A program made the position numbers and the translations under genes. Under the pieces are notes generated by a model. The model made no database searches. It was not told the DNA's origin and saw only the letters and a program-made list of their open reading frames with translations. From positions 1 to 5,880 of the forward strand of contig DASTCC010000122.1 in the NCBI GenBank assembly GCA_035711465.1: a stretch of DNA of 5,880 bases, read 5' to 3'. How positions within the stretch are numbered: position 1 is the stretch's first letter; the number at the start of each line of letters is the position of its first letter. Origin of the DNA: DASTCC01 sp035711465 (GTDB taxonomy: Bacteria; Acidobacteriota; Vicinamibacteria; Vicinamibacterales; SCN-69-37). Positions 1 through 5,495 of the stretch are shown here, one piece after another.

Positions 1-501
1 GTCGCCGGCTCGGCAACGGGGCGCATCGAGCCTGGCACGCGCGGCGCTGCCGTGGAAGTGGCGGCGCCGGCTGAATCAGGTCCGTGGCGGGCGGCGATCC
101 GTGTCGAGGCTGCGTCCTCCGTCCTCCAGGAGACCGTGGACGTTCAGCCGGCCGATGGCGACGCGCTCGGACCGCTGATGCTGTTTCGCGCGACGCCGTC
201 GCCGCGATCGCCGATCGTCGCCACCGTCGATCCACTGTTCCGCCGCACCGAACGCGCGCACGCCGAGTGGACCGTCGCTGCCGGCGTGACCGCAGGCGAT
301 GTCCAGGTGCGGCTGCTCGATCGCAATGGCACGGCGCTGGCCGTGCCGGTGACGGTGGGCGATCGCCGCGATTCGATCCCGCGCATGACCGCCGACGTCA
401 ACCTGGCGCCGCTGACCGAAGGGGACTACGTCCTCGAGCTGACCGTGCGTGCCGCCGGCAACGAACGACGCAGGCTGGTGCCGATCAGGGTCACCCGGTA
501 G
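1..501 (+). CDS. C-terminal part of a probable acidobacterial VWA-family (VWFA-related) protein, 5' end outside window
   Basis: The frame is open from base 1 to a TAG at 499-501, giving 166 visible residues. The GTG at 52 is only an internal codon, so the gene begins upstream of the window. No catalytic or MIDAS motif lies in this part. The visible chain looks like a beta-sandwich-rich tail. It has a segment PLMLFRA (about residues 58-64), then FRRTERAHAEW (80-90), and an ending of the form LAPLTEGDYVLELTVRA. From memory of the family, this 'FRRTER..EW' plus 'G.Y.LELT' ending is typical of the C-terminal region of longer exported VWFA-related proteins of Acidobacteriota. That assignment is recognition by eye, not a search result. 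An alternative is another secreted protein with an Ig-like or macroglobulin-like tail. The protein would act in the periplasm or at the surface. The next gene starts 168 bases downstream. Confidence 0.6.
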   Translation, partial: VAGSATGRIEPGTRGAAVEVAAPAESGPWRAAIRVEAASSVLQETVDVQPADGDALGPLMLFRATPSPRSPIVATVDPLFRRTERAHAEWTVAAGVTAGDVQVRLLDRNGTALAVPVTVGDRRDSIPRMTADVNLAPLTEGDYVLELTVRAAGNERRRLVPIRVTR

Positions 502-625
502 GTGTCAGGCCACGGTTAGGGCCCGAACCACGTCGATTCCTGCACTGCTGACCTCACTTTTCGACAATCACGACCCCCCGGGAGTGCACTCGGCGACGGT
601 TCCGAGCCATTCGCTGCGTGCCGGG

Positions 626-642
626 TTGGCAGCGGAATTGCC
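626..642 (+). promoter_or_regulatory. Candidate sigma-54 (-24/-12) promoter
   Basis: The sequence TTGGCAGCGGAATTGCC carries TGGCA and TTGC with the invariant GG (628-629) and GC (640-641) separated by exactly 10 bases, as sigma-54 promoters require. The CG after TGGCA in the consensus is replaced by GC, and the last base is C rather than A/T. Counting from -12 at base 641, transcription would start near 653. That leaves a leader of about 17 bases containing GGGAG (655-659) ahead of the GTG at 670. The spacing is seen directly; use by sigma-54 is inference. No activator gene is visible in the window. Confidence 0.45.
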
Positions 643-669
643 CTGATAGATGGTGGGAGCGCGGCTACT

Positions 670-876
670 GTGCCTCGAGTCACTTTGTGCACTGACGTGG
701 ACGGACGCGAAGAGTGCCTGTCCGAATACATCTGCGACTGGCCCGATTGCCCGAACGTCGCCGAGGAGATCGTCGGCAGCGTCGCGGCCCTGCGCGTCTG
801 CATGGCGATGTGCAGCGAGCACGCGCGGCAATTCGCCAGGGAATCGAAAGAGAAGAAGGACGCGCAGCGTCGATAG
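670..876 (+). CDS. Small cysteine-rich putative zinc-binding protein (68 aa)
   Basis: I do not recognise a named family. The 68-residue product has six cysteines (C7, C16, C22, C27, C44, C48) and a histidine at 51. The arrangement C22-x4-C27 (within YICDWPDCPN) followed by C44-x3-C48-x2-H51 looks like a small zinc-binding knuckle, with C22, C27, C48 and H51 the likeliest ligands. The C-terminus is charged and lysine/arginine-rich, with no signal peptide or membrane segment, so it is probably cytoplasmic. The GTG at 670 is chosen because GGGAG (655-659) sits 10 bases upstream and no ATG, GTG or TTG occurs in frame between 601 and 670. A sigma-54-like promoter lies just ahead. The next gene starts 69 bases downstream on the same strand. 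Overlapping frames here lack any comparable motif. The function is unknown. Confidence 0.6.
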   Translation: MPRVTLCTDVDGREECLSEYICDWPDCPNVAEEIVGSVAALRVCMAMCSEHARQFARESKEKKDAQRR

Positions 877-924
877 CCGCTCCAGCCTGATCCGATTTCA
901 TCTCCCCGTGGTCGACGCGGTCGA

Positions 925-941
925 GTCGATCTACGATCGAC
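925..941. promoter_or_regulatory. Inverted repeat in the translation start region of the 308-aa gene
   Basis: GTCGATC (925-931) and GATCGAC (935-941) are perfect 7-base arms around a TAC spacer, ending four bases before the GTG at 946. Two more GTCGA copies lie at 911-915 and 920-924. The element occupies the place where a ribosome binding site would be expected, and no GGAG-like motif is present. It could be an operator or an RNA hairpin affecting translation. Arms of this length also arise by chance at this GC content. Confidence 0.3.
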
Positions 942-945
942 GGCA

Positions 946-1872
946 GTGACGCCGACCGACGATCGCCGCATTGCCGACGAGCTCGAGCAGCGGCTCCGCA
1001 CGATGCTGCCCGGGACCTACCAGGATCGTTACGACGAAGTACGGCCGGTCTCGATGGGATCTTCAGGGTTGCGCTTCGATGCGGACGGGAAGGTCGCCTG
1101 GAACGAGATCTGGGGCAGCTTCTGCGATCTGGCATTGGCCGGCGGTCCGCCGCACAAAGGCATGCTGCTCGAGCCCGCATCGCGGCGCGAGATCGCCGCG
1201 GCGCCCGACCGCCACGCGTCGGTGCGCAGCGAGATCTGCCGGGGGATCGCGATGGTGACCGAACTCGACGCGGCGCCGTCCGCCGATCCCGGCTGGGTAC
1301 GCGTCGAATGCCTGACGCGCGCCATGGCCGCGTGGCTCGTCCGCGCCATCACGATGGAGAACGTCGCGGTCCGCGCCGACGGCGCCGCGCTCGAGCTGCC
1401 GGCCGGCCCCGACTACCGGCTCGAGAAAGAGATCAAGAACGTCGTCACCTCGATCGCGAAGACGAACCACTACTGGATCGGCCATATGTCAGTGTCGCAA
1501 TGGCGGGCGATCGCGGCGCTGTTCGACGGCATGGCCGAGGAGTCGCCGGCGATCGCGGCCGCCTATCGATACGACGGCCCCGGCCCCGATCCGCGCGCGC
1601 GCCTGGCCGACGAGGCGGCAGACGCCATTCGACGCGAGACCGGCTTGATTCGCGCGCCACGCCGCTACCTCGACTGGCTCGGCGTCGAGTGTCCGACCGT
1701 CCGTGCGGCGGTGTGGATGACGCGAACCATGAACGTCCTCAACGTCGCGGCACGTCGTGAGCATGCCGCGCTCTTCATGCCGATCAATCCGGCGACTGAT
1801 CCAGACGCACGGATCGTCGTGAGCTCGGTAGCGCTCGCGCACCGGCTGGCGGCAGCGCAGGGACGACTCTGA
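946..1872 (+). CDS. Uncharacterised 308-residue protein
   Basis: I cannot assign a function. The product is soluble-looking, with no signal peptide or membrane helix. The most motif-like stretches are VAWNEIWGSFCDLALAGGPPHKG (about residues 50-72), SEICRGIAMV (95-104), GWVRVEC (116-122), ENVAVR (138-143), and LPAGPDYRLEKEIKNVVTSIAKTNHYW (151-177). A C-terminal block at 256-281 runs from VWMTRTMNVLNVA to FMPI. Density of G, P, H, C, W and N in these blocks suggests a conserved ligand- or metal-binding enzyme fold rather than a structural protein. C60, H70, C98, C122, H175 and H180 are candidate functional residues. GTG at 946 is the only ATG/GTG/TTG start in frame after the TAG at 874. It lacks a clear ribosome binding site and is preceded by an inverted repeat. 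Codon use resembles its neighbours. A tRNA gene follows 41 bases downstream. Confidence 0.85.
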   Translation: MTPTDDRRIADELEQRLRTMLPGTYQDRYDEVRPVSMGSSGLRFDADGKVAWNEIWGSFCDLALAGGPPHKGMLLEPASRREIAAAPDRHASVRSEICRGIAMVTELDAAPSADPGWVRVECLTRAMAAWLVRAITMENVAVRADGAALELPAGPDYRLEKEIKNVVTSIAKTNHYWIGHMSVSQWRAIAALFDGMAEESPAIAAAYRYDGPGPDPRARLADEAADAIRRETGLIRAPRRYLDWLGVECPTVRAAVWMTRTMNVLNVAARREHAALFMPINPATDPDARIVVSSVALAHRLAAAQGRL

Positions 1873-1891
1873 GTCGGAGGCGCGTGGTTGC

Positions 1892-1900
1892 TGATAGAAT
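1892..1900 (+). promoter_or_regulatory. Extended -10 promoter element for tRNA-Gly
   Basis: TGATAGAAT fits the extended -10 pattern TGnTAnnnT, with one mismatch to TATAAT. Transcription would start near 1907, about seven bases before the mature tRNA 5' end at 1914. No good -35 box is seen at the usual distance, which is tolerable for an extended -10 promoter. A 10-base palindrome CGCGATCGCG (1901-1910) sits between the box and the tRNA. Confidence 0.45.
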
Positions 1901-1913
1901 CGCGATCGCGAAT

Positions 1914-1984
1914 GCGGGCTTAGCATAGTGGTAATGCTCTGGCTTCCCAAGCCAGCTAGACGGGTTCGATTCCCGTAGCCCGCT
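1914..1984 (+). tRNA. tRNA-Gly (anticodon CCC)
   Basis: The full cloverleaf can be folded by hand. The acceptor stem is GCGGGCT (1914-1920) with AGCCCGC (1977-1983). The D stem is GCAT (1923-1926) with ATGC (1934-1937). The anticodon stem is CTGGC (1939-1943) with GCCAG (1951-1955), closing the loop TTCCCAA with anticodon CCC at 1946-1948. The variable loop has four bases (1956-1959), and the T stem is ACGGG/CCCGT around TTCGATT. The discriminator base is T, as is usual for bacterial glycine tRNAs. CCA is not encoded, so the 3' end must be added by the CCA-adding enzyme. It reads GGG glycine codons. It lies 41 bases after the 308-residue gene and converges on a VWA gene. Confidence 0.97.
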
Positions 1985-1994
1985 AATTCCTCGT

Positions 1995-2037
1995 GCGACA
2001 GGTGGGGGCGTACGGCATCACTGCCGCCCCGTGTCGC
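1995..2037. terminator. Possible bidirectional hairpin at the convergent tRNA/VWA junction
   Basis: Three nested stems form one imperfect hairpin. They are GCGACA (1995-2000) with TGTCGC (2032-2037), GGGGC (2005-2009) with GCCCC (2026-2030), and GGCA (2014-2017) with TGCC (2022-2025) around a four-base TCAC loop. This gives 15 base pairs in total, with a small internal loop and a four-base bulge. It begins 10 bases after the tRNA and covers the stop codon of the minus-strand VWA gene. No T-run follows on either strand, so it is not a classic intrinsic terminator. It could mark the 3' ends of both transcripts. Confidence 0.35.
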
Positions 2038-3031
2038 CGCCGTTCGGACGATCCGGCGGCGCCGCGTGGTACATCCCGCGCGCGCGGACGAGCATCGACT
2101 TGTCCTTCACCGTCACCTTCAGCCGGTGGTACTCGCCGTCGAGGATCTTCGGCACGAAGCCGAGCAGATACAGGTGATGGATCTCTTCGAGCAGCTGCGT
2201 GAACATCGAATTGGCGTCGTCGCCGGCGCGCAGGTGGATGCGGCTGCCGCCGGTGTCCTGCGTCATCGTGTTGAGGACGAGCGCGGGCTTCTGGTTGCGG
2301 CGCCAGTCGTTGAAGCGGATGATGTCCGCGATCGTCTCGGCCTTCAGGTACTGCCGCTCGAGCTCTTCGCAGGTCCACGAACGCTTCTTGGCGTAGTCGG
2401 GGCGGATCTTGACCGTTGACGGCACCTCGACGGTGTAGAGCATGATGCTCTCTTCGCGCAGCCGATCGCGCACCGGCGCCCAGGTCTTGCGGCTGGCGGT
2501 GTCGCAGCCGTCCGTGAGCAGCAGGATCATCTTGCGGCCCTGTTCGGGCACCAGCGTGCTGATCGCGTTGTCGACGGCGTCGAGCACGCGCGTCGGATTG
2601 CCGACGTGCTGCCCGCCGCGGATGTAGCGGAGCAGCTCGTCGCGATCGCGGCTGAACCGCTCCGAGAGCGTCAGGATCTCGTTGAACGTCCCGATCTTCG
2701 CGCGATCGCCCGGCCACAGCCGCAGCACGAACTGCTCGGCCGCGTATCGCGCCAGCTCGAGGCCCGCGGTCATGCTGGCGCTCGTGTCGATCAGCACCAC
2801 CGCGTTCAACGGCGCGTCGTCGGTGGTGAAGTTGGTGATCGGCTGGACCTTGCCTTCGTCGTAGAGCGTGAACGCGTCCTGCTCGAGGCCCTTGACGATG
2901 TAGCCGTAGCGGTCGATGACGGTGACCGGCACGGCGACGGTCGTCAGGCCGCTGCGAAACTGCGGCTGCTGCGCCGCGACGCCGGCAACGAGGCCGGCGA
3001 TCAGCACGAGGCACAGGCCCTCGCGGGACAT
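2018..3031 (-). CDS. Secreted VWA-domain protein, VWFA-related acidobacterial family (337 aa)
   Basis: This is an exported von Willebrand A-type protein. The Sec signal peptide covers residues 1-20, with a hydrophobic core and likely cleavage after VAA before QQ. The mature N-terminus has the family-like TVAVPVTVIDRYGYIVKGL strand and DAFTLYDEG (about 31-60). The VWA domain follows with a complete MIDAS: DTSAS (82-86), T147 and D174 in LLTDGCDTAS. A closing LYLLGFVP (287-294) is typical of the TIGR03436-like family. Such domains bind divalent metal and protein ligands; the ligand here is unknown. The mature chain has only two cysteines, C176 and C221. ATG at 3031 is chosen because it gives a clean signal peptide, though no strong ribosome binding site is seen. 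It lies 92 bases downstream of a paralogue on the same strand, and its stop faces a tRNA gene. Confidence 0.9.
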   Translation of the reverse strand: MSREGLCLVLIAGLVAGVAAQQPQFRSGLTTVAVPVTVIDRYGYIVKGLEQDAFTLYDEGKVQPITNFTTDDAPLNAVVLIDTSASMTAGLELARYAAEQFVLRLWPGDRAKIGTFNEILTLSERFSRDRDELLRYIRGGQHVGNPTRVLDAVDNAISTLVPEQGRKMILLLTDGCDTASRKTWAPVRDRLREESIMLYTVEVPSTVKIRPDYAKKRSWTCEELERQYLKAETIADIIRFNDWRRNQKPALVLNTMTQDTGGSRIHLRAGDDANSMFTQLLEEIHHLYLLGFVPKILDGEYHRLKVTVKDKSMLVRARGMYHAAPPDRPNGGDTGRQ

Positions 3032-3074
3032 GGTCGGAAGGGTTCATTTTCGCACGAGCGATGGATTCCCGGGC

Positions 3075-3109
3075 GCGGTGCGTCGTGCGCGGTGCGAGGT
3101 TCCGGGTTC
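3075..3109. repeat. Five imperfect tandem heptamers between the two VWA genes
   Basis: Reading the plus strand, GCGGTGC, GTCGTGC, GCGGTGC, GAGGTTC and CGGGTTC follow without gaps. On the minus strand this is a run resembling GCACCGC/GAACCTC. It fills much of the 92-base spacer between the paralogous VWA genes. The remaining spacer holds no clear promoter or terminator. Degenerate heptamer runs are known intergenic features of some bacterial genomes; whether this belongs to a dispersed family cannot be told from one window. Confidence 0.5.
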
Positions 3110-3123
3110 TTCGGGGTCGACTG

Positions 3124-4119
3124 CTACCGGCCGGTGGGTCCGTCGGCCCGATAGCTGCGCCGCGCCCGCACCACCAGCGACGGCCGGGTGACGTCGACGC
3201 GAATCGCATGCAGGAGCCCGTCCTGTTGCGGCGGGGCGAAACCGAGCAGGTACTGGTGGTGCAGCTCGTTCATGAAGAACGTGAACGTGCTGTTGGCGTC
3301 GTCGGTCGGGCGCAACCCGAAGCGGCCGCCGCCGGTCTCCGACGTCAGCCGGCCCGCGATCTGATCGGGCGTCATCGTCCGGCGGGCGTCGCTCGTGCCG
3401 ATCGACGGCCTCGAGTCGCCCGAGAGGAACTGCGTTTCGAGCATGGTGCAGTCGAGCGGACGTCCGCGCGGCGGGCGGGTCAGCAGCCGCACTGGCGAGG
3501 CAATCTGGACGGTGTAGAGCAGGACGTCTTCGCCGCGGATGCGATCGAGCAGCGCCTCCAGCCTGAGGTCGCTGGCGGTGTCGCAGCCGTCGGTGAGCAC
3601 GAGGAGCACGCGCCGGCCCGGCTCGGGCTGCAGCACGGAGAGGCCGTTGCCGACGGCGTCGAAGAGCCGGGTGAGATTGCCGATCGGCAGCTCCTCACGC
3701 ACGGCGCGGAGCAGCTCGTCGCGGTCGTCCGTGAACCGCCCGGTCACGGTCAGGCGGTTGCTGAAGCTGCCGATGCGGGCGCGGTCCCCGGGCCGCAGCC
3801 GGATGACGAACTGCTCGGCCGCGTGGCGCGCCAGCTCGAGGCCGGCGGTCATGCTGGCGCTGGTGTCGATCAGCACCAGCGCTGTGATCGGGACCTCGCC
3901 TTTCGAGAAGTTGGTGATCTCCTGAGGCTGGCCGTTGTCGAAGATGCGGAAGTCGCGCTGGCCGAGGTCGGTGCGGACGTTGCCGTAGGCGTCGAAGACG
4001 CTCACCGGCACCGCGACGGTCGCGCGGCCGGCGCGGAACGCCGGCTGCTGCTGTGACTGAGCCAGGGCCGCATTCACGCTCGCGAGCAGGACCACGAGGA
4101 GCGTGAGCCGGCGATGCAT
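3124..4119 (-). CDS. Secreted VWA-domain protein, VWFA-related acidobacterial family (331 aa), paralogue of the next gene
   Basis: Same architecture as the VWA gene that follows it downstream. It has a signal peptide (residues 1-20, MHRRLTLLVVLLASVNAALA, cut before QSQQQ), a family-like N-terminal strand region (about 33-70), then a VWA domain with full MIDAS: DTSAS (85-89), T150 and D177 in VLTDGCDTAS. It closes with YLLGFAPP (290-297). By eye about half the residues match the paralogue, with near-identity around the MIDAS and divergence at 210-260. The only cysteines are C179 and C224. The ATG at 4119 is preferred over a GTG at 4158, because the GTG would overlap the mutase gene by 32 bases and place 13 polar residues before the signal peptide. 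The ATG lies seven bases after the mutase stop, suggesting translational coupling. The ligand and role are unknown. Confidence 0.9.
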   Translation of the reverse strand: MHRRLTLLVVLLASVNAALAQSQQQPAFRAGRATVAVPVSVFDAYGNVRTDLGQRDFRIFDNGQPQEITNFSKGEVPITALVLIDTSASMTAGLELARHAAEQFVIRLRPGDRARIGSFSNRLTVTGRFTDDRDELLRAVREELPIGNLTRLFDAVGNGLSVLQPEPGRRVLLVLTDGCDTASDLRLEALLDRIRGEDVLLYTVQIASPVRLLTRPPRGRPLDCTMLETQFLSGDSRPSIGTSDARRTMTPDQIAGRLTSETGGGRFGLRPTDDANSTFTFFMNELHHQYLLGFAPPQQDGLLHAIRVDVTRPSLVVRARRSYRADGPTGR

Positions 4120-4126
4120 GTGCTCG

Positions 4127-5488
4127 TTATCGGCGGATGACCCCCAACACTTCGTCACGGCGGGCCGCCATCAGTGCCGGGGTCAGCGCCTCGAGATTGA
4201 GCCGCAGCATCGGCTCGGTGTTGGACGCGCGCACGTTGAAGTGCCAGTCGTCGAACTCGGCGGAGAACCCGTCGAGCTCGTAGGTCTTGCCGCCCTGGTT
4301 GTCGTAGCGCGACTTGAGGTCGGCGAGCCTCGCGGCGACGGTGTGCATGTCGCTCACCCGTGTGTTGATCTCGCCGGAGATGAAGTACTTCTCGCGCAGC
4401 GGCTTCAGCAGGTCGGCGAGCGTCATGTTCTTGCGCGACATCAGCTCGAGAATCAGCAGCGCCGGGATGAAGCCGTTGTCGGCGTAGTAGAAGTCGCGGA
4501 AGTAGTAGTGGCCGGTGACCTCGCCGCCGAACACCGCGTCTTCCTCGCGCATCCGCCGCTTGATGAAAGCGTGGCCGACGCGATTCATCAGCGCCGTGCC
4601 GCCGTGCTTCGCGACCGTGTCCTTCACCGCGTAGCTGGCGCGGACGTCGTAGACGATCTTCGCGCCGGGCGACTTGGCCAGCGCCGCCTCGGCGAGCAGG
4701 GCGGTGACGAAATCGCCCGCGATGAACTCGCCCGTGCCGTCGATGAAGAAGCAGCGGTCGGCGTCGCCATCCCAGGCGATGCCGATGTCGGCCTTGTCGG
4801 CGACGACGCGCTGGACGATGTCCCTGCGGTTCTCTTCGATCAGCGGATTGGCTTCGTGGTTCGGAAACGTGCCGTCGATGTCGAAACAGAGCTTCGTCGT
4901 CCGGCAGGGGAGCCGCGCGAACAGCTTCGGCGCCACCAGGCCGCCCATGCCGCTGCCGGCGTCGAGGACGACGGTGAACGGCTTGATCGCCCTGGCATCG
5001 ATGAACGACATCACCTTCTCGACGTAGTCGTCGAGCAGGTCGCGGCGGACGATGCTGCCGGGCGCGCCGGCCGGCTCGGGAATGCGGCCGGAGGTGACCA
5101 TGTCGCGGATCTCGCCGATGCCGGCGTCGCCCGAGAGCGGAAACGCCTCGCGTCGCACCATCTTGACGCCGTTGTACTCGCCGGGATTGTGCGAGGCGGT
5201 GATCTGGGCGCCGCCGTCGAGCCCGTCGCGGACCACCGCGAAGTACAGCATGTCGGTGGCGCACATGCCGTAGTCGACGACGTCGGCGCCCTGATGGCGC
5301 GCGCCCTCGATGAAGGCCGCGGCCAGCGACGGCGACGAGACGCGCATGTCGCGCGACACCGCGATCCGCTTCGCGTTCAGGTAGGCGACGAAGGCGCGGC
5401 CGATGAGCCGCGCCGCTTCCTCGTGGAGCTCCGTCGGATAGATCGCGCGGACGTCGTAGGCCTTGAAAATGTCCGGGGAAATCGTCAT
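4127..5488 (-). CDS. manB: Phosphomannomutase/phosphoglucomutase (alpha-D-phosphohexomutase family, 453 aa)
   Basis: This cytoplasmic enzyme interconverts hexose 6-phosphate and hexose 1-phosphate through a phosphoserine. All four functional loops are present. They are the phosphoserine loop TASHNP with S99, the magnesium loop DGDADR (240-245; D240, D242, D244), the sugar-recognition loop GGEVTGH (321-327), and the phosphate-binding loop RASNTEP (420-426). The length of 453 residues is normal for the family. In the sugar loop, a threonine sits where many relatives have serine. ATG at 5488 has GAGGA (5501-5505) 12 bases upstream, inside the end of the preceding gene, with a seven-base intergenic gap. 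A nucleotidyltransferase upstream points to mannose 1-phosphate as the product feeding GDP-mannose. Sequence alone does not exclude glucose 1-phosphate or dual specificity, so the gene symbol is tentative. Confidence 0.95.
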   Translation of the reverse strand: MTISPDIFKAYDVRAIYPTELHEEAARLIGRAFVAYLNAKRIAVSRDMRVSSPSLAAAFIEGARHQGADVVDYGMCATDMLYFAVVRDGLDGGAQITASHNPGEYNGVKMVRREAFPLSGDAGIGEIRDMVTSGRIPEPAGAPGSIVRRDLLDDYVEKVMSFIDARAIKPFTVVLDAGSGMGGLVAPKLFARLPCRTTKLCFDIDGTFPNHEANPLIEENRRDIVQRVVADKADIGIAWDGDADRCFFIDGTGEFIAGDFVTALLAEAALAKSPGAKIVYDVRASYAVKDTVAKHGGTALMNRVGHAFIKRRMREEDAVFGGEVTGHYYFRDFYYADNGFIPALLILELMSRKNMTLADLLKPLREKYFISGEINTRVSDMHTVAARLADLKSRYDNQGGKTYELDGFSAEFDDWHFNVRASNTEPMLRLNLEALTPALMAARRDEVLGVIRR

Positions 5489-5495
5489 ACGTGTG

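Noticed and set aside
511..532. GGTT-A-GGGCCC-G-AACC dyad shortly after the first gene, as a terminator
   Set aside because: The arms are short, with an A:G mismatch and no loop at the centre, and there is no T-run directly after it. The TTTT at 558-561 is too far away.
561..566. TCGACA as a -35 box for the small gene
   Set aside because: No -10-like hexamer is found at 16-18 bases downstream. The sigma-54-like element fits the gene start better.
650..949. 99-codon frame starting with ATG over the small cysteine-rich gene
   Set aside because: It lacks any motif and overlaps the frame with the organised cysteines. Its ATG at 650 also lies upstream of the GGGAG that would serve the GTG at 670.
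1914..2040. tRNA-Gly as a mobile-element attachment site
   Set aside because: No integrase, no repeat of the tRNA 3' end, and no change in base composition are seen downstream within the window.
1983..3209. Long open frame (408 codons) on the minus strand overlapping the last VWA gene
   Set aside because: It is the out-of-frame shadow of the VWA gene: arginine- and alanine-rich low complexity, running through the heptamer spacer and into the paralogue.
3061..4056. 331-codon plus-strand frame opposite the first VWA gene
   Set aside because: It has the biased composition of an antisense shadow in GC-rich DNA, and the opposite strand has a clear signal peptide and MIDAS motifs.
4120..4158. GTG at 4158 as the start of the first VWA gene
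   Set aside because: It would overlap the mutase gene and add 13 polar residues before a complete signal peptide. The ATG at 4119 gives a standard N-terminus and a seven-base junction.
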